Below are positions 36,306-46,646 of a DNA stretch of 64,000 bases, one piece after another. Numbering within the stretch: the first letter of the stretch is position 1; the number at the start of each line of letters is the position of its first letter. The notes beneath the pieces are model-generated. The model was given only the letters and a program-made list of their open reading frames with translations. It ran no database searches and was not told the origin of the DNA. Made by a program: the position numbers and the translations under genes. The stretch is from Quillaja saponaria (taxonomy: Eukaryota > Streptophyta > Magnoliopsida > Fabales > Quillajaceae): positions 35,213,235 to 35,277,234 of the forward strand of contig CM055607.1 in the NCBI GenBank assembly GCA_029379385.1, written 5' to 3'.

Positions 36306-38240
36306 TTTCTTTTGGCTCTTCAGCATTTAACTGTCACATTGAGTTTTATATTTGCTTTAAACAAAATGGGTGTAGGGTCTCAAAACTTGTTTCATTTTGA
36401 TGGAAGTTTTGTTTGGATGAGATATTTGTCATTTTCCATTGCCACCAGGAAAAAAGAAAAAAGAAAAAGCTTGTACATCTCAATGTGGCCGAACTGAATA
36501 TTTAATATTGCTATTGCATATTTAATGGACCACTCAAATTTAAGACTCCCATTCTCTGATGGACTGACTAAAAAATTTCATTTTTTCAACAAATCAATAG
36601 AACAAGAAGGGTAATTTGATCCGGCATTTGGGTAGGGTTGTCTATTGGCTGTTGAATTGTTGCCTGAAGAAGATGCAGTTTTGATGCTTCTCCTATGCAT
36701 TTCAATACTCAGGAAGTGTATCAGAACTTTAAAAAAAATGTGGGAAATTTGCTGATCAGAAGACTAAAAGAAATAAAAAAAAAAGGGAACTACAGACTGC
36801 GGATCTGTTATGGCCCTCATTTATTGATTCCTCTAATGTTGAACCTTGGTATTGGAATGCTGAAGCAGTGGATCTGATGCCAGAGAGATCACATAACAGG
36901 GCAACTAGCATTATGTCATTCAGCAATGGAAGGCAGTAATAAGTTGTACAAGCATGGGATTATAAGCTGAATATTACAGAATTAGCAGCTCAACTGGGTC
37001 ACTATACGTCCAGTATATAAAAAATCTTGTTGTATGATAGTATTTATCAGTTTCACTCTGTTTAGTTGACATGTGCTTTAGTTCTAACAAGTTAACTGGC
37101 TTTCCAAGTGCAATGTACATAAAAACAGTTATGACTAGAAACTCACTGGGATCACTATAGAAGGGTTGGACATCGCCCTTAGAGTCAGCTGTGGTAGGAT
37201 CAAAAAGATTAAATTATTGGCTTCTTTCAGGTACTTGCTTTCATAAAATATACTTGAGAGACTGCAGACAAGATTAGTTGGGGTTAGATTCATCTTATAA
37301 GTTGCCAAAATATATAGTGTTGTATAGCATCCTCTCATCTTCCTATGATGGTAGGCTTAACAGTGATCACTGGCGATCATCCGGTGTAAAATTTTCAGTG
37401 TGAGAGTTCATTAAGGTTTTCCTCAAGGAGGGGGGCCTCCCTCCACAGAATCTGTATTCCTCTTTGGAAAACTGAGTTGCTCAATAAAAGTAATATATAT
37501 ATTGTGGCATGGTCAATTTGCTTCAAATCTATAACATACTAAATTTTGTGTTTGAGCTCTTTCTCTGCTTTCCGTCTTGCTATGTCTCACTGTAACGGAA
37601 TCATACACTCTAAAATGTTCTTCCTCAGATGAGATATGAGTTTAAATGTCAACCATGTGAACATCACTCCAGGTTATGCTTCATTGTTTTGTATCCAAAA
37701 TGGTCCATATTTTTGTGCTGAGGTGTGGTTAGGAATACCTATATATATAGCCTTGTGAAGCTTCCAAAATTGGTCTGCTTCTACAAAATCACTGGAAGGG
37801 AACAGAAACCTGCTTGGCTCTTAGGCTTACTCAGGTTGCTTGACTTCTATTTCTCCTAGTACCCACATATAACTTATTCTGAAGTCCACACCAGGATGTA
37901 TCCAACTTCCACTGTTGTTGCCTGGGCAATCCACAAGCTTAGAATTCTTTTTCTTTTGGCAAAACACAAGCTTATATTCTAAACCATGAGTTGAATAGTT
38001 TAATTTGCTTCAAAGTTACATGTGAACCACACTGCACAGAAAGTGGGTAATACTAGTAAAGACTTGAGAAGCACAATATCTAGCCAGCAAGCTGAAAATA
38101 ACTAGGAATCTTTTGCCATCACCCTAAAAAGAAAGCATAACTTGAACTTTGTCCGTGTCCAGGGAAAAAGCATAAAGAAGGAGAATATGAAACTCAAAAG
38201 GAGCCTTTTTCTTTCATGGGAAACAATTCCTGCATCCTCT
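36306..38240. other. Intergenic / possible snoRNA-host remainder
   Basis: No protein gene is supported. I looked for further C/D pairs (TGATGA...CTGA) downstream of the snoRNA and found no second convincing candidate. Short open frames are without content. Confidence 0.4.
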
Positions 38241-38242
38241 CA

Positions 38243-38252
38243 TATATAAATA
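38243..38252 (+). promoter_or_regulatory. TATA box of the decayed pectinesterase
   Basis: TATATAAATA lies 55-65 bp before the ATG at 38307. The promoter survives although the coding sequence behind it is broken. Confidence 0.5.
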
Positions 38253-38306
38253 AAAGTTCTGTCAAAAGACCATAAATATTTTCTACCTCTCTCCATTCTA
38301 TCGATC

Positions 38307-39984
38307 ATGATCCATAACATGGCCTTAGCCAATATCTTTCTTGTGCTCATTCTTTCACCTTCATTAGAAGTTCTCTCTGATCAAATTTCCTCAAATGTAC
38401 TTAACCAAGCTGTGCACCCCTTGATCTCACAAGTTTGCCTGGAGATAGAAAATCAAAGCTCGTGCCTCAAAAATATGCAAACCAAGTTTGAAAAAGTTGG
38501 CCGTCCAAACCCGAATTCGGTTCTTCGCGCTGCACTCAGGACCGCCCTCAATGAAGAAGAATGGACATTGAAATGATAACAAAGTTTAATACATTCTCAG
38601 TTAGTTACCGTGAACAATTGCCATATTAGACTGCAAGGAACTCTTAGATTTCTCTGTATCTGAGTTAGCTTGGTCTTTAGTCCGAGCAGGTTTGAAGGAC
38701 ATTCACTAGCTATAAGGAAACCTAAAAGCCTGGCCAAGTGCTGCACTGAGTAACCAGGATATATGCCTTGAAGGCTTTGAAGGCACTAACAGGCATCTTG
38801 AGAATTACATAAAGGGAAGCTTAAAACAAGTTACACAGCTAATTAGTAATGTGTTAGCTCTGTATACTCAATTATATATTTTACCTTTCGAGCCTCCAAG
38901 AAATAGCACCAGAGAAATCCAAGTTCAAAGTTTCCAGAATGGATGACCAACGGTACTCTAGAGCTTCTCATATCTAATCCACAGGGTATGCATGTAGATG
39001 CTATTGTAGCATCAGATGGAAGTGGACGGTACCACAAAATCACAGAAGCGGTTAATGCAGCTCCAAGCTATAGCAACAGAAGGTATATCATATACGTATA
39101 AAGAAGGCAGTTTATAAGGGGAACATAGACATGAAGAAGAAAAAAACCAACATAATTTTTGTAGGGGATGGCATTAGAGTCACAATTGTAACAGGCAACC
39201 GCAATTTCATGCAAGGATGGACTACATTCGAACTGCCACTGTAGGTAAGTATGCCTTCTATTTGACAACTTGTGGAATTAGCACAAGATTTTTGGTGAAG
39301 GGTTGAACTTTAATGTTAGATACTTGCAATTGTAGCTGTCTCCGGGAAGGGTTTTAGAGCCAGGGACATGACATTTCGTAATACGGCAGGACCTCAAAAC
39401 CATCAAGCAGTGGCACTCCGTGTTGATTCTGACCAATCTGCCTTCTACAGATGCAGCATGGAAGGCCACCAAGATACCCTTCATGCTCACTTCCTCCGCG
39501 AATGCAATGTCCATGGCACCATAGACTTTATTTTTGGCAATGGTGCAGCTGTGCTTCAAAATTGTAAGATATACACCAGGGTACCACTTCCTTTACAAAA
39601 AGTTACCATCACAGCTCAAGGAAGGAAAAACCCAAATCAGAGCACTGGATTTTCAATCTAAGACAACTACGTTTTTGCTGCTCAGCCAACGTATTTAGGA
39701 AGGCCATGGAAGCAACACTCTAGGACAGTTTTTATGAATTCTTGTATGAGTGGTTTAGTCCAGCCTAGAGTGGTATGTCTAACTTTGCTTTAAGCACATT
39801 GTGACATGGCGAGTATAGGAATTATGGACCGGGTGCAGCACTCTCTGTGCCGGTCAAATGGCCCGGATATCACATAATCAAGGATGCTTCTACAGCTAAA
39901 TTTTTGACCGCTGACCGGTTCATTGACGGCAGATCATGGTTGCCTGGAATCGGTGTCAAGTTCACATCAGGTTTAACCAACTAG
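38307..39984 (+). pseudogene. Pectinesterase with PMEI pro-domain, decayed
   Basis: The start is intact: a signal peptide (MALANIFLVLILSP) and the opening of the inhibitor-like domain (ISQVCLEIENQSSCLKNMQ) run to a stop at 38574. The remaining pro-domain is recognisable only piecewise in shifting frames (ELLDFSVSEL, EGFEG, VTQLISNVLALYTQ at 38640-38870). The catalytic part begins near 38992 with VDAIVASDGSGRYHKITEAV. It shows a 1-nt deletion in the codons just before the intron at about 39243. After the intron, exon 2 reads well (MTFRNTAGPQNHQAVALR, GHQDTLHAHFL, GTIDFIFGNGAAVLQNC with the catalytic Asp). An in-frame stop follows at 39660-39662 before YLGRPWKQHSRTVF, then another frameshift near 39770. 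The family C-terminal end (GVKFTSGLTN) is still visible at 39984. Multiple independent lesions make this a real pseudogene, unlike its neighbour. First of three tandem pectinesterases. Confidence 0.88.
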
Positions 39985-40323
39985 GTTTTCTTTCTTTCTA
40001 TTATTCTTTTCGTGGGAATCAACCCATTTTATTCTATTGGACTTTTTTTTTGGTCTTCCTCAATATTTGTTGTTGATTAATGCCGTGTTTTTATAATTAA
40101 AAAGCATACAAAATTAATCACATTTCCCAAGGCATAGTTAGCTTCATTATTATATAGTATATGGAATGAGTTCTAGGCATGTTTTATATATTGGGTTGGC
40201 ATTAAGTAACTGATATCCTAGATTGTAGAACATAACATGAATTCCACTAACTCGATATGAGGACGGTTTTAATGCTTGTTTCATTGGCTCATGTTGACTA
40301 ATTTTCTCAGGCAAAGACATTAG

Positions 40324-40330
40324 TATAAAT
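40324..40330 (+). promoter_or_regulatory. TATA box of the second pectinesterase
   Basis: TATAAAT lies about 60 bp upstream of the ATG at 40389, giving a short leader. Confidence 0.5.
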
Positions 40331-40388
40331 CTCCAAGAGTAGTCTAGCCAAAAAGCTCCATATCCATCCTCTCATTTAGTCCATTAAC

Positions 40389-42082
40389 ATGGCCACAACT
40401 TTCAATCTGTACACCACCTTGTACACCATTGTTTCCCTTTCCCTTCTCATTCTCATCTCCTTTCCCTCTCTTGCCACTCCACACACCACTTGCAACTCGA
40501 CACTCCACCCATCATTTTGCACATCCACTCTTCCTTCTGATTTTTCTGGCACCATACACGACCACAGCCGGTTTTTCCTTCGCCAATCCTTGTCAACAAC
40601 AAAAACATTTCTTCAATTAATCTCTTCTTACCTCAAAGACCCATCCTCTTTACCGGCCTCCACGTTGCTTGCGCTTCAAGATTGTCAGGTCTTGGCTCAA
40701 CTCAACAATGATTTCTTGTCCAACACCCTCCAAACTATCAGTTATACAGACATTCTAAGCCCATTACAAGTTTATGATTTTCAAACTATGCTTAGTGCAA
40801 TTTTAACGAACCAACAAACATGTTTGGATGGGCTGCATGAGGTAACACCTTATCCCAGTGTTACCACTGGCTTATTAAGCCCTCTCTCTGATGGGACTAA
40901 GCTTTATAGCATAAGTCTTTCCCTTTTCACACATGGTTGGGTTGGCGATGAAGCCAATAGAGAGAGACAGCTAACTCAGAAAAACATTGACAATGTGAAT
41001 GTGAAAGAAAAGGTTGTGGTGAACCCATATGGGTCAGGGAATTTCACATCCATCAATGATGCGGTGGCTGCAGCACCAAATAATACTGGCACTAACAATG
41101 GATACTTTGTGATTTATGTGGTTGCTGGGATTTACAATGAGTACGTTTCTATTGCTAAATCCAAGCAGAATTTGATGATCATTGGAGAAGGAATTAACCG
41201 AACTATCATCACTGGCAATCGGAGTGTGGTTGATGGTTGGACTACTTTCAATTCTGCCACATTTGGTAAGCTAGTAGTTTAATCTAACACATTTTTTACT
41301 TGTGTCATTTTAAATATTGCTATTGATATTATTGAATTGGTTCAGATTACTAATAACTTTAGGTATATATATTTCCATCTATGCAGCTGTGGTTGGGAAA
41401 GGATTTGTTGCAGTGAACATAACATTTTCGCAACACTGCTGGATCGATCAAGCACCAAGCTGTTGCTGTTAGGAATGGAGCAGACATGTCCACATTTTAC
41501 AATTGTAGTTTTGAAGGCTACCAAGACACATTATACACCCATTCTCAAAGGCAATTTTATAGAAACTGTGACATTTATGGTACGGTAGACTTCATATTTG
41601 GTAATGCAGCAGTGGTTTTCCAAAACTGTAACATGTACTCAAGACTTCCATTGCAAGGTCAATTCAATGCCATCACGGCACAAGGTCGTATCGATCCAAA
41701 CCAGAACACTGGTACCTCCATACAGAATTGCAGCATTACAGCAGCTAGTGACTTGGCTGGTAGCAATAATACTGGCGCAGAAACATACCAAGGGAGGCCA
41801 TGGAAAGAATACTCAAGGACAGTTTACATGCAGAGTTTCATGGATGGTTTGATTGATTCAAAGGGTTGGACTGAATGGTCTGGGGATTTTGCTTTAAGTA
41901 CATTGTATTATGGGGAATATAATAATAGTGGACCTGGATCTAATACAAGCAATAGGGTTACATGGCCAGGGTACCATATGATTAATGCATCTGAAGCAGG
42001 TAATTTCACTGTTTCTAAATTTATACAAGGGGACTCATGGTTGTCCAAGACAGGAGTGCCTTTCAATTCTGGTTTACTATGA
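40389..42082 (+). CDS. Pectinesterase/pectinesterase inhibitor (type I PME), one 1-nt frameshift
   Basis: The family demethylesterifies homogalacturonan in the wall, and the N-terminal PMEI domain is removed on secretion. Exons 40389-41265 and 41387-42082, GT-AG, phase 1. The signal peptide (YTIVSLSLLILISFPSLATP) is followed by a PMEI domain (TTCNSTLHPSFC ... NQQTCLDGLHE) and then the catalytic domain. The motifs are GIYNEYV, HQAVAV, GYQDTLYTHS, GTVDFIFGNAAVVFQNC and GRPWKEYSRTVYMQ, ending SKTGVPFNSGLL. The usual RRLL cleavage motif is replaced by a weaker basic stretch (NRERQL). In exon 2 the T-run at 41425-41428 has four T where the family frame needs three. As written, translation would end about 80 nt later. 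With three T the gene would encode about 523 residues and show no other defect. A homopolymer error or a recent lesion. Confidence 0.85.
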
Positions 42083-42904
42083 TCTGTTTCTCTCACACCC
42101 TTCATCACTTTTGCCAGTTAATTCTTGTCACTGTGTTTGTAATTAATAGAACTACATGTGGGTTTCTATTAAGGTTGAGATGGAAGTATAAAAATGTGTT
42201 TCCTTATTAATTTCAAGTGGAAGTTTCTATTTTGACATTAATTGTTGACCTCAATTACTTCCGCATCCTCATTACATACAATTTGTGCAAGCCCAATAAA
42301 TATCAATCCCCTGCCCTGGGACATGCATGCATAGGTAAGATTTTTTTTTTTTGTTTGATATTCTTGATTTCTTTTAAATTAGAAATTTCTAACAACAAAG
42401 TGGTTTCTTGTGTTGTTACGGATCTACGTAAAAATTGTTCAAGTTCGTTTCCTTCAAAGTAAAAGTTTATCATATCCAAACCACATAGATATGCCACGTA
42501 ATTTATTTAGTAATTGAGATTATTGTCAAATGACTCAAATCACAATTAGTTGATTAAAACAAGTATTGCTGAAAGGGATAATCTAAGAGTGGCCAAGTTG
42601 ATTTCCTTGTTCTTATAGGGGTCAAATTTTTCCTTGCTGTTATTTTTAGTTAGGAAGATCTTGTGGACAAAACCAAAGCCAGGCTAGCTCAGAGTCAATT
42701 TAGGCCTTTGGACAGAGCATGGCCTAAACAGAGATCTACCTTCCAACTAGGCCCTTCCCCTGACTTGTGGTTGCCCTGTTTCAATTTTTTTAGAAAACAT
42801 TGACATCCTCTTACCTTGGATTTGACACTCTTTTCCCCCCAAGCCTCACATTTTTACCCTAAAAATAACAAAATTACAAAGCATTTTCGTCATTACCTAT
42901 CACA

Positions 42905-42912
42905 TATAAATA
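42905..42912 (+). promoter_or_regulatory. TATA box of the intact pectinesterase
   Basis: TATAAATA lies about 150 bp upstream of the ATG at 43058, leaving a leader of roughly 120 nt. Confidence 0.55.
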
Positions 42913-43057
42913 GTTTCCCCAAACAATCACAAAGCTGCACATTCCAAAGGGTCTGAAGGAGAAGGACTATCAAACTCCAACAGACCCATTTCCCATGCAT
43001 CATTAACCAATAGCAGCTTTTCATTTAAGGTTTCTGTCAGGAGCTGCTAACTTCAAA

Positions 43058-44899
43058 ATGGGAGAAGATGCGCAGAGAAGAAAGAGACTAACCATTATTG
43101 GTGTGTCCAGCTTTTTGCTGGTGGGCATGGTGGTTGCTGTTACTGTTGGTGTTAACATACATCAGAATTCAAACGATGATGCAAAAGCTGGGAATAAGTC
43201 CCATGAAGTATCTGCCTCAGTGAAAGCAATTAAAACCATTTGTCAACCCACTGATTATAAACAGGAATGTGTCCGTAGCCTCCACGGCGCGGCAGGGAAC
43301 ACCTCAGACCCAAAAGAACTCGTTAAGGTTGCCTTTGAGGTTGCAATGAACAAAATCAGAGAAGGAGCAAAAAAATCCATTGTGTTACAAGATCTAGAGA
43401 AGGAGCCTAGAGCAAAGAAGGCTCTTGATCAATGCAAAGAACTAATGGAACTTTCAATTGGGGAACTCAAACACTCATTTGACAAAATGGGTGAATTTGA
43501 CATTTCCCAAATTGATGAGATGCTCATGGACTTGAAGATTTGGCTTAGTGCTGCCATCACATACCAACAAACCTGCCTTGATGGTTTCCAAGAGACAACC
43601 AGCCAAGCTGGTGATAAAATGAAGGCGGCATTGAAAACATCCATGGAGTTGAGCAGCAATGGTCTTGCCATCATCTCCTCAATGCATTCCGTGGTCACAG
43701 GTGCTGGCAATCGCCGCCTCCTTCAAGATGACGGTGATGACGACGACGATGATTATAGTAAACTCCCTGTGCTTGGTCACGGTGAACTCCCTGAATGGGT
43801 TGATCCTGGTGTTAGGAGACTTCTGTCGGTACCCACTGCAAAAGTCAAGGCTGATCTTGTTGTGGCTAAGGATGGCAGTGGAAAGTACTCGAAAATTAGT
43901 CACGCATTAGAAAAAGTCCCCAAGAACAACAAGAAGCCCTTTGTAATCTATATCAAGCAAGGTGTCTATGCTGAGAGTGTCTTCATTGACAACAAAGTTG
44001 ACCATGTTGTGTTTATTGGTGATGGACCTCTCAAAACCCGGATCACTGGCAACTTGAACTTCATTGATGGCACTCCCACCTTCAAAACTGCCACTGTTGG
44101 TATGTATTCAGCTATAAATTCATAATCGGCATTCCAATTTTCTACATAAGCCATCAAATTAGTATCTTCAACCTTTTTTGGTAATATGAATGCAGCTGTT
44201 CAAGGAGATTACTTTCTTGCAAAGGATATTGGGTTTGAAAACTCTGCTGGTCCTGAAAAGCATCAAGCAGTAGCATTGAGAGTTCAATCCGACATGTCCA
44301 TCTTCTACAACTGTCACATGGATGGTTACCAAGACACCCTTTACACTCACACCAAGCGTCAATTCTACAGAGATTGCACCATTTCCGGCACAATTGACTT
44401 CGTTTTCGGTGATGCTGCTGTTGTATTCCAGAACTGCAAGTTTGTGGTACGCAAGCCATTGGATAACCAGTATTGCATTGTGACTGCACAAGGCAGGAAG
44501 GACAGGCGTCAACCCAGTGCAATCATTTTCCAAAATGCCACAATTGAATCCGACCCTGAACACTACAAAGTGAGGGCCAAGAACAAGGCATACCTTGGCC
44601 GTCCATGGAAGGAGTTTTCAAGGACACTCATCATGGAATCTTACATTAGTGACTCAATTCAGCCAGAAGGTTGGTTGCCATGGCAAGGAACCTTTGCCCT
44701 CAAAACTCTCTTCTACACAGAATACAACAACCGTGGCCCGGGTGCTGATAAATCAAAACGTGTAAAATGGCGAGGAATCAAGACCATCACACCACAACAT
44801 GCTGTAGATTTCACACCAGGAAGGTTCTTAAGGGGTGATAGCTGGCTTAAAGCTAGTGGAGTGCCTTTCTCCTCTGGCATGATGAACATCAAAGCCTGA
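43058..44899 (+). CDS. Pectinesterase/pectinesterase inhibitor, membrane-anchored pro-form, intact
   Basis: Exons 43058-44099 and 44196-44899 (GT-AG, phase 1) give 581 residues. Near the N-terminus is a basic patch (QRRKR) followed by one hydrophobic helix (LTIIGVSSFLLVGMVVAVTV), a signal-anchor typical of the long PME group. The PMEI domain follows (IKTICQPTDYKQEC ... YQQTCLDGFQE). There are two separate RRLL processing motifs (NRRLLQDD and VRRLLSVP), with an Asp-rich segment (DDGDDDDDDY) between them. The catalytic domain has DLVVAKDGSGKYSKI, GVYAESV, HQAVALR, GYQDTLYTHT, GTIDFVFGDAAVVFQNC and YLGRPWKEFSRTL. It ends KASGVPFSSGMMNIKA. No lesion. Two cleavage sites flanking an acidic linker suggest stepwise release of the mature enzyme in the Golgi (inference). 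Third and only intact member of the tandem array. Confidence 0.94.
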
Positions 44900-45800
44900 T
44901 TTTTCTCTCTTTGCTCCTGCTTAGCTCCTAAGAAAACTTAAAAATGAATGGTTTTCCTGTTTGATCTTTGATTGTGTTTCCAACTTTACAACTGGGTGCG
45001 CCATTAATTAATGTCCCAAAACCCAAAAAGCATAGCTGCTATTGCTGCTCCTGCTTGTATTGTTCTTGCACCATAACCATTCACAAAATGGCATGACAAA
45101 AATTTCTATCCCATTTCCTTGTCAAACTGATCTATCATCTGCAAAATTCCTTCTTTATTTTTCTTTTCTGTATATGTAGATATTATATTGAATTGAATGC
45201 TTCTAATTCTCTTATAGATTTTGGACTAAAATTGATTCAAGGAGTAAGATTTAATTACCACTAGCAGCAAACTTACATTTGCTCTGACAAACATCGATTT
45301 TGGAAATGATGAATATAATCAAATTAAAATCATCTTCTACATGAATTGAAATCATTGGTACTGAAATATCATTCCAATAACTTTCAATGGGGATCAATTG
45401 AGCTATGTTCAAATTTGGGAGCTTCATAAAGCAATTGTTTGTTCTCTGTTTTCTTTTCTTTTTCCAAGGAAAAATCAACCTTAGTTAACATATCTATATT
45501 CCTAACTAGATCATGAAGCAAAATTACTTTGTAAGAATGAAAAATATATATATATATATATATTGGCAAAGCTATGGTTTTTGCTAATCATGGTTCATAA
45601 ATCCCATGTACCCTTAATTGCCCTAATTAAAATTGATAACATAAAATACAACAATATTGAATTTACCTCCAAATCATATGCTGCACCCTAATGGAGTGAA
45701 AGTTAGTACAAATCTGTTCCCTCTCTTTCTTATCTATCTTCTTAAAAAAAAAATGAAATTAAATGTTTCAATATTTGACAATTATTAAACCTATGAGATT
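44900..45800. other. Intergenic
   Basis: 3' UTR of the intact pectinesterase, then AT-rich DNA with a short AT run near 45545. No gene is seen. Confidence 0.45.
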
Positions 45801-46427
45801 TAGTAATTTATGATCTTGTTTTATTTTTCATAATCTTAAATACTTGAGTAAATTCATTGTCCTCTTCATATGGTTGAAAAAAAAGACCAAATTATTTTAA
45901 ATATTTTATAGTTCAATGATCGGACGGAGAGAGGTTTATCATTTTCATGAATATTTAATGTATAAATTATACCTTTTATTCATATAATTTATTTAAAAGT
46001 CAATTCTGTCTTATAATTTAAAAAAATTAAATTGAGATCTATAAATTTTAAAAGTGATCAATTTAATTTATATCACAATGAATAGTATAAAATAAATGAT
46101 GATGATGTGTTCAATGTAGCAATTTATGATCTTGTTTTATTTTTCGTAATCTTAAATACTTGAGTAAATTCATCTTCCTCTATTTTGAAAAAAAAGACCA
46201 AATTATTTTTAAAATCTTATGGTACAATGATTGGATGGAGAGAGGCTTATCGGAAAAGTTAATTTATAAATTAGAATTTTCATTTATATAATTTATTAAA
46301 AGTCAATTTCGTATTACAACTTTTAAAAATTAATTCAAGATCTATAAATTTTAAAATTGATCAATTTAATTTATACCACAATGAATTGTATAAAAATAAA
46401 TGATGATGATATGTTCAATGTAGCTTG
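45801..46427. repeat. Two tandem copies of a ~317-bp unit
   Basis: The unit starting aatttatgatcttgtttta at about 45802 recurs at about 46120. Matching landmarks follow in the same order: aaaaaaaagaccaaattat, ggagagagg, gatctataaattttaaaa, tcaatttaatttata, and a final aatgatgatgat..gttcaatgtagc. The copies are clearly diverged. The block ends about 220 bp before the RS-rich gene and may lie in its promoter. Confidence 0.8.
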
Positions 46428-46646
46428 ACTGCATGTATAATTTTATTTAAAAAACTGAAAATTTGCATTAAAATGAAAAATAAAATAAAATTTGTTAACC
46501 AATTTATTCTTTTTTTCATTTTCATTTCCTTCTAGTTTTTTTGGAAAAAAGAAAAGAATATTTTTTTTTTTTTATTGATTCCGTCCTCTGATTAGCGTCC
46601 GCCCGAGTGCCCAAACCCCCATCGCCCTTTTCCATTCTCTCACCCA

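Noticed and set aside
37331..37420. Second box C/D snoRNA (CTATGATGG near 37340)
   Set aside because: No D box at a proper distance and no terminal stem or rRNA-complementary guide found.
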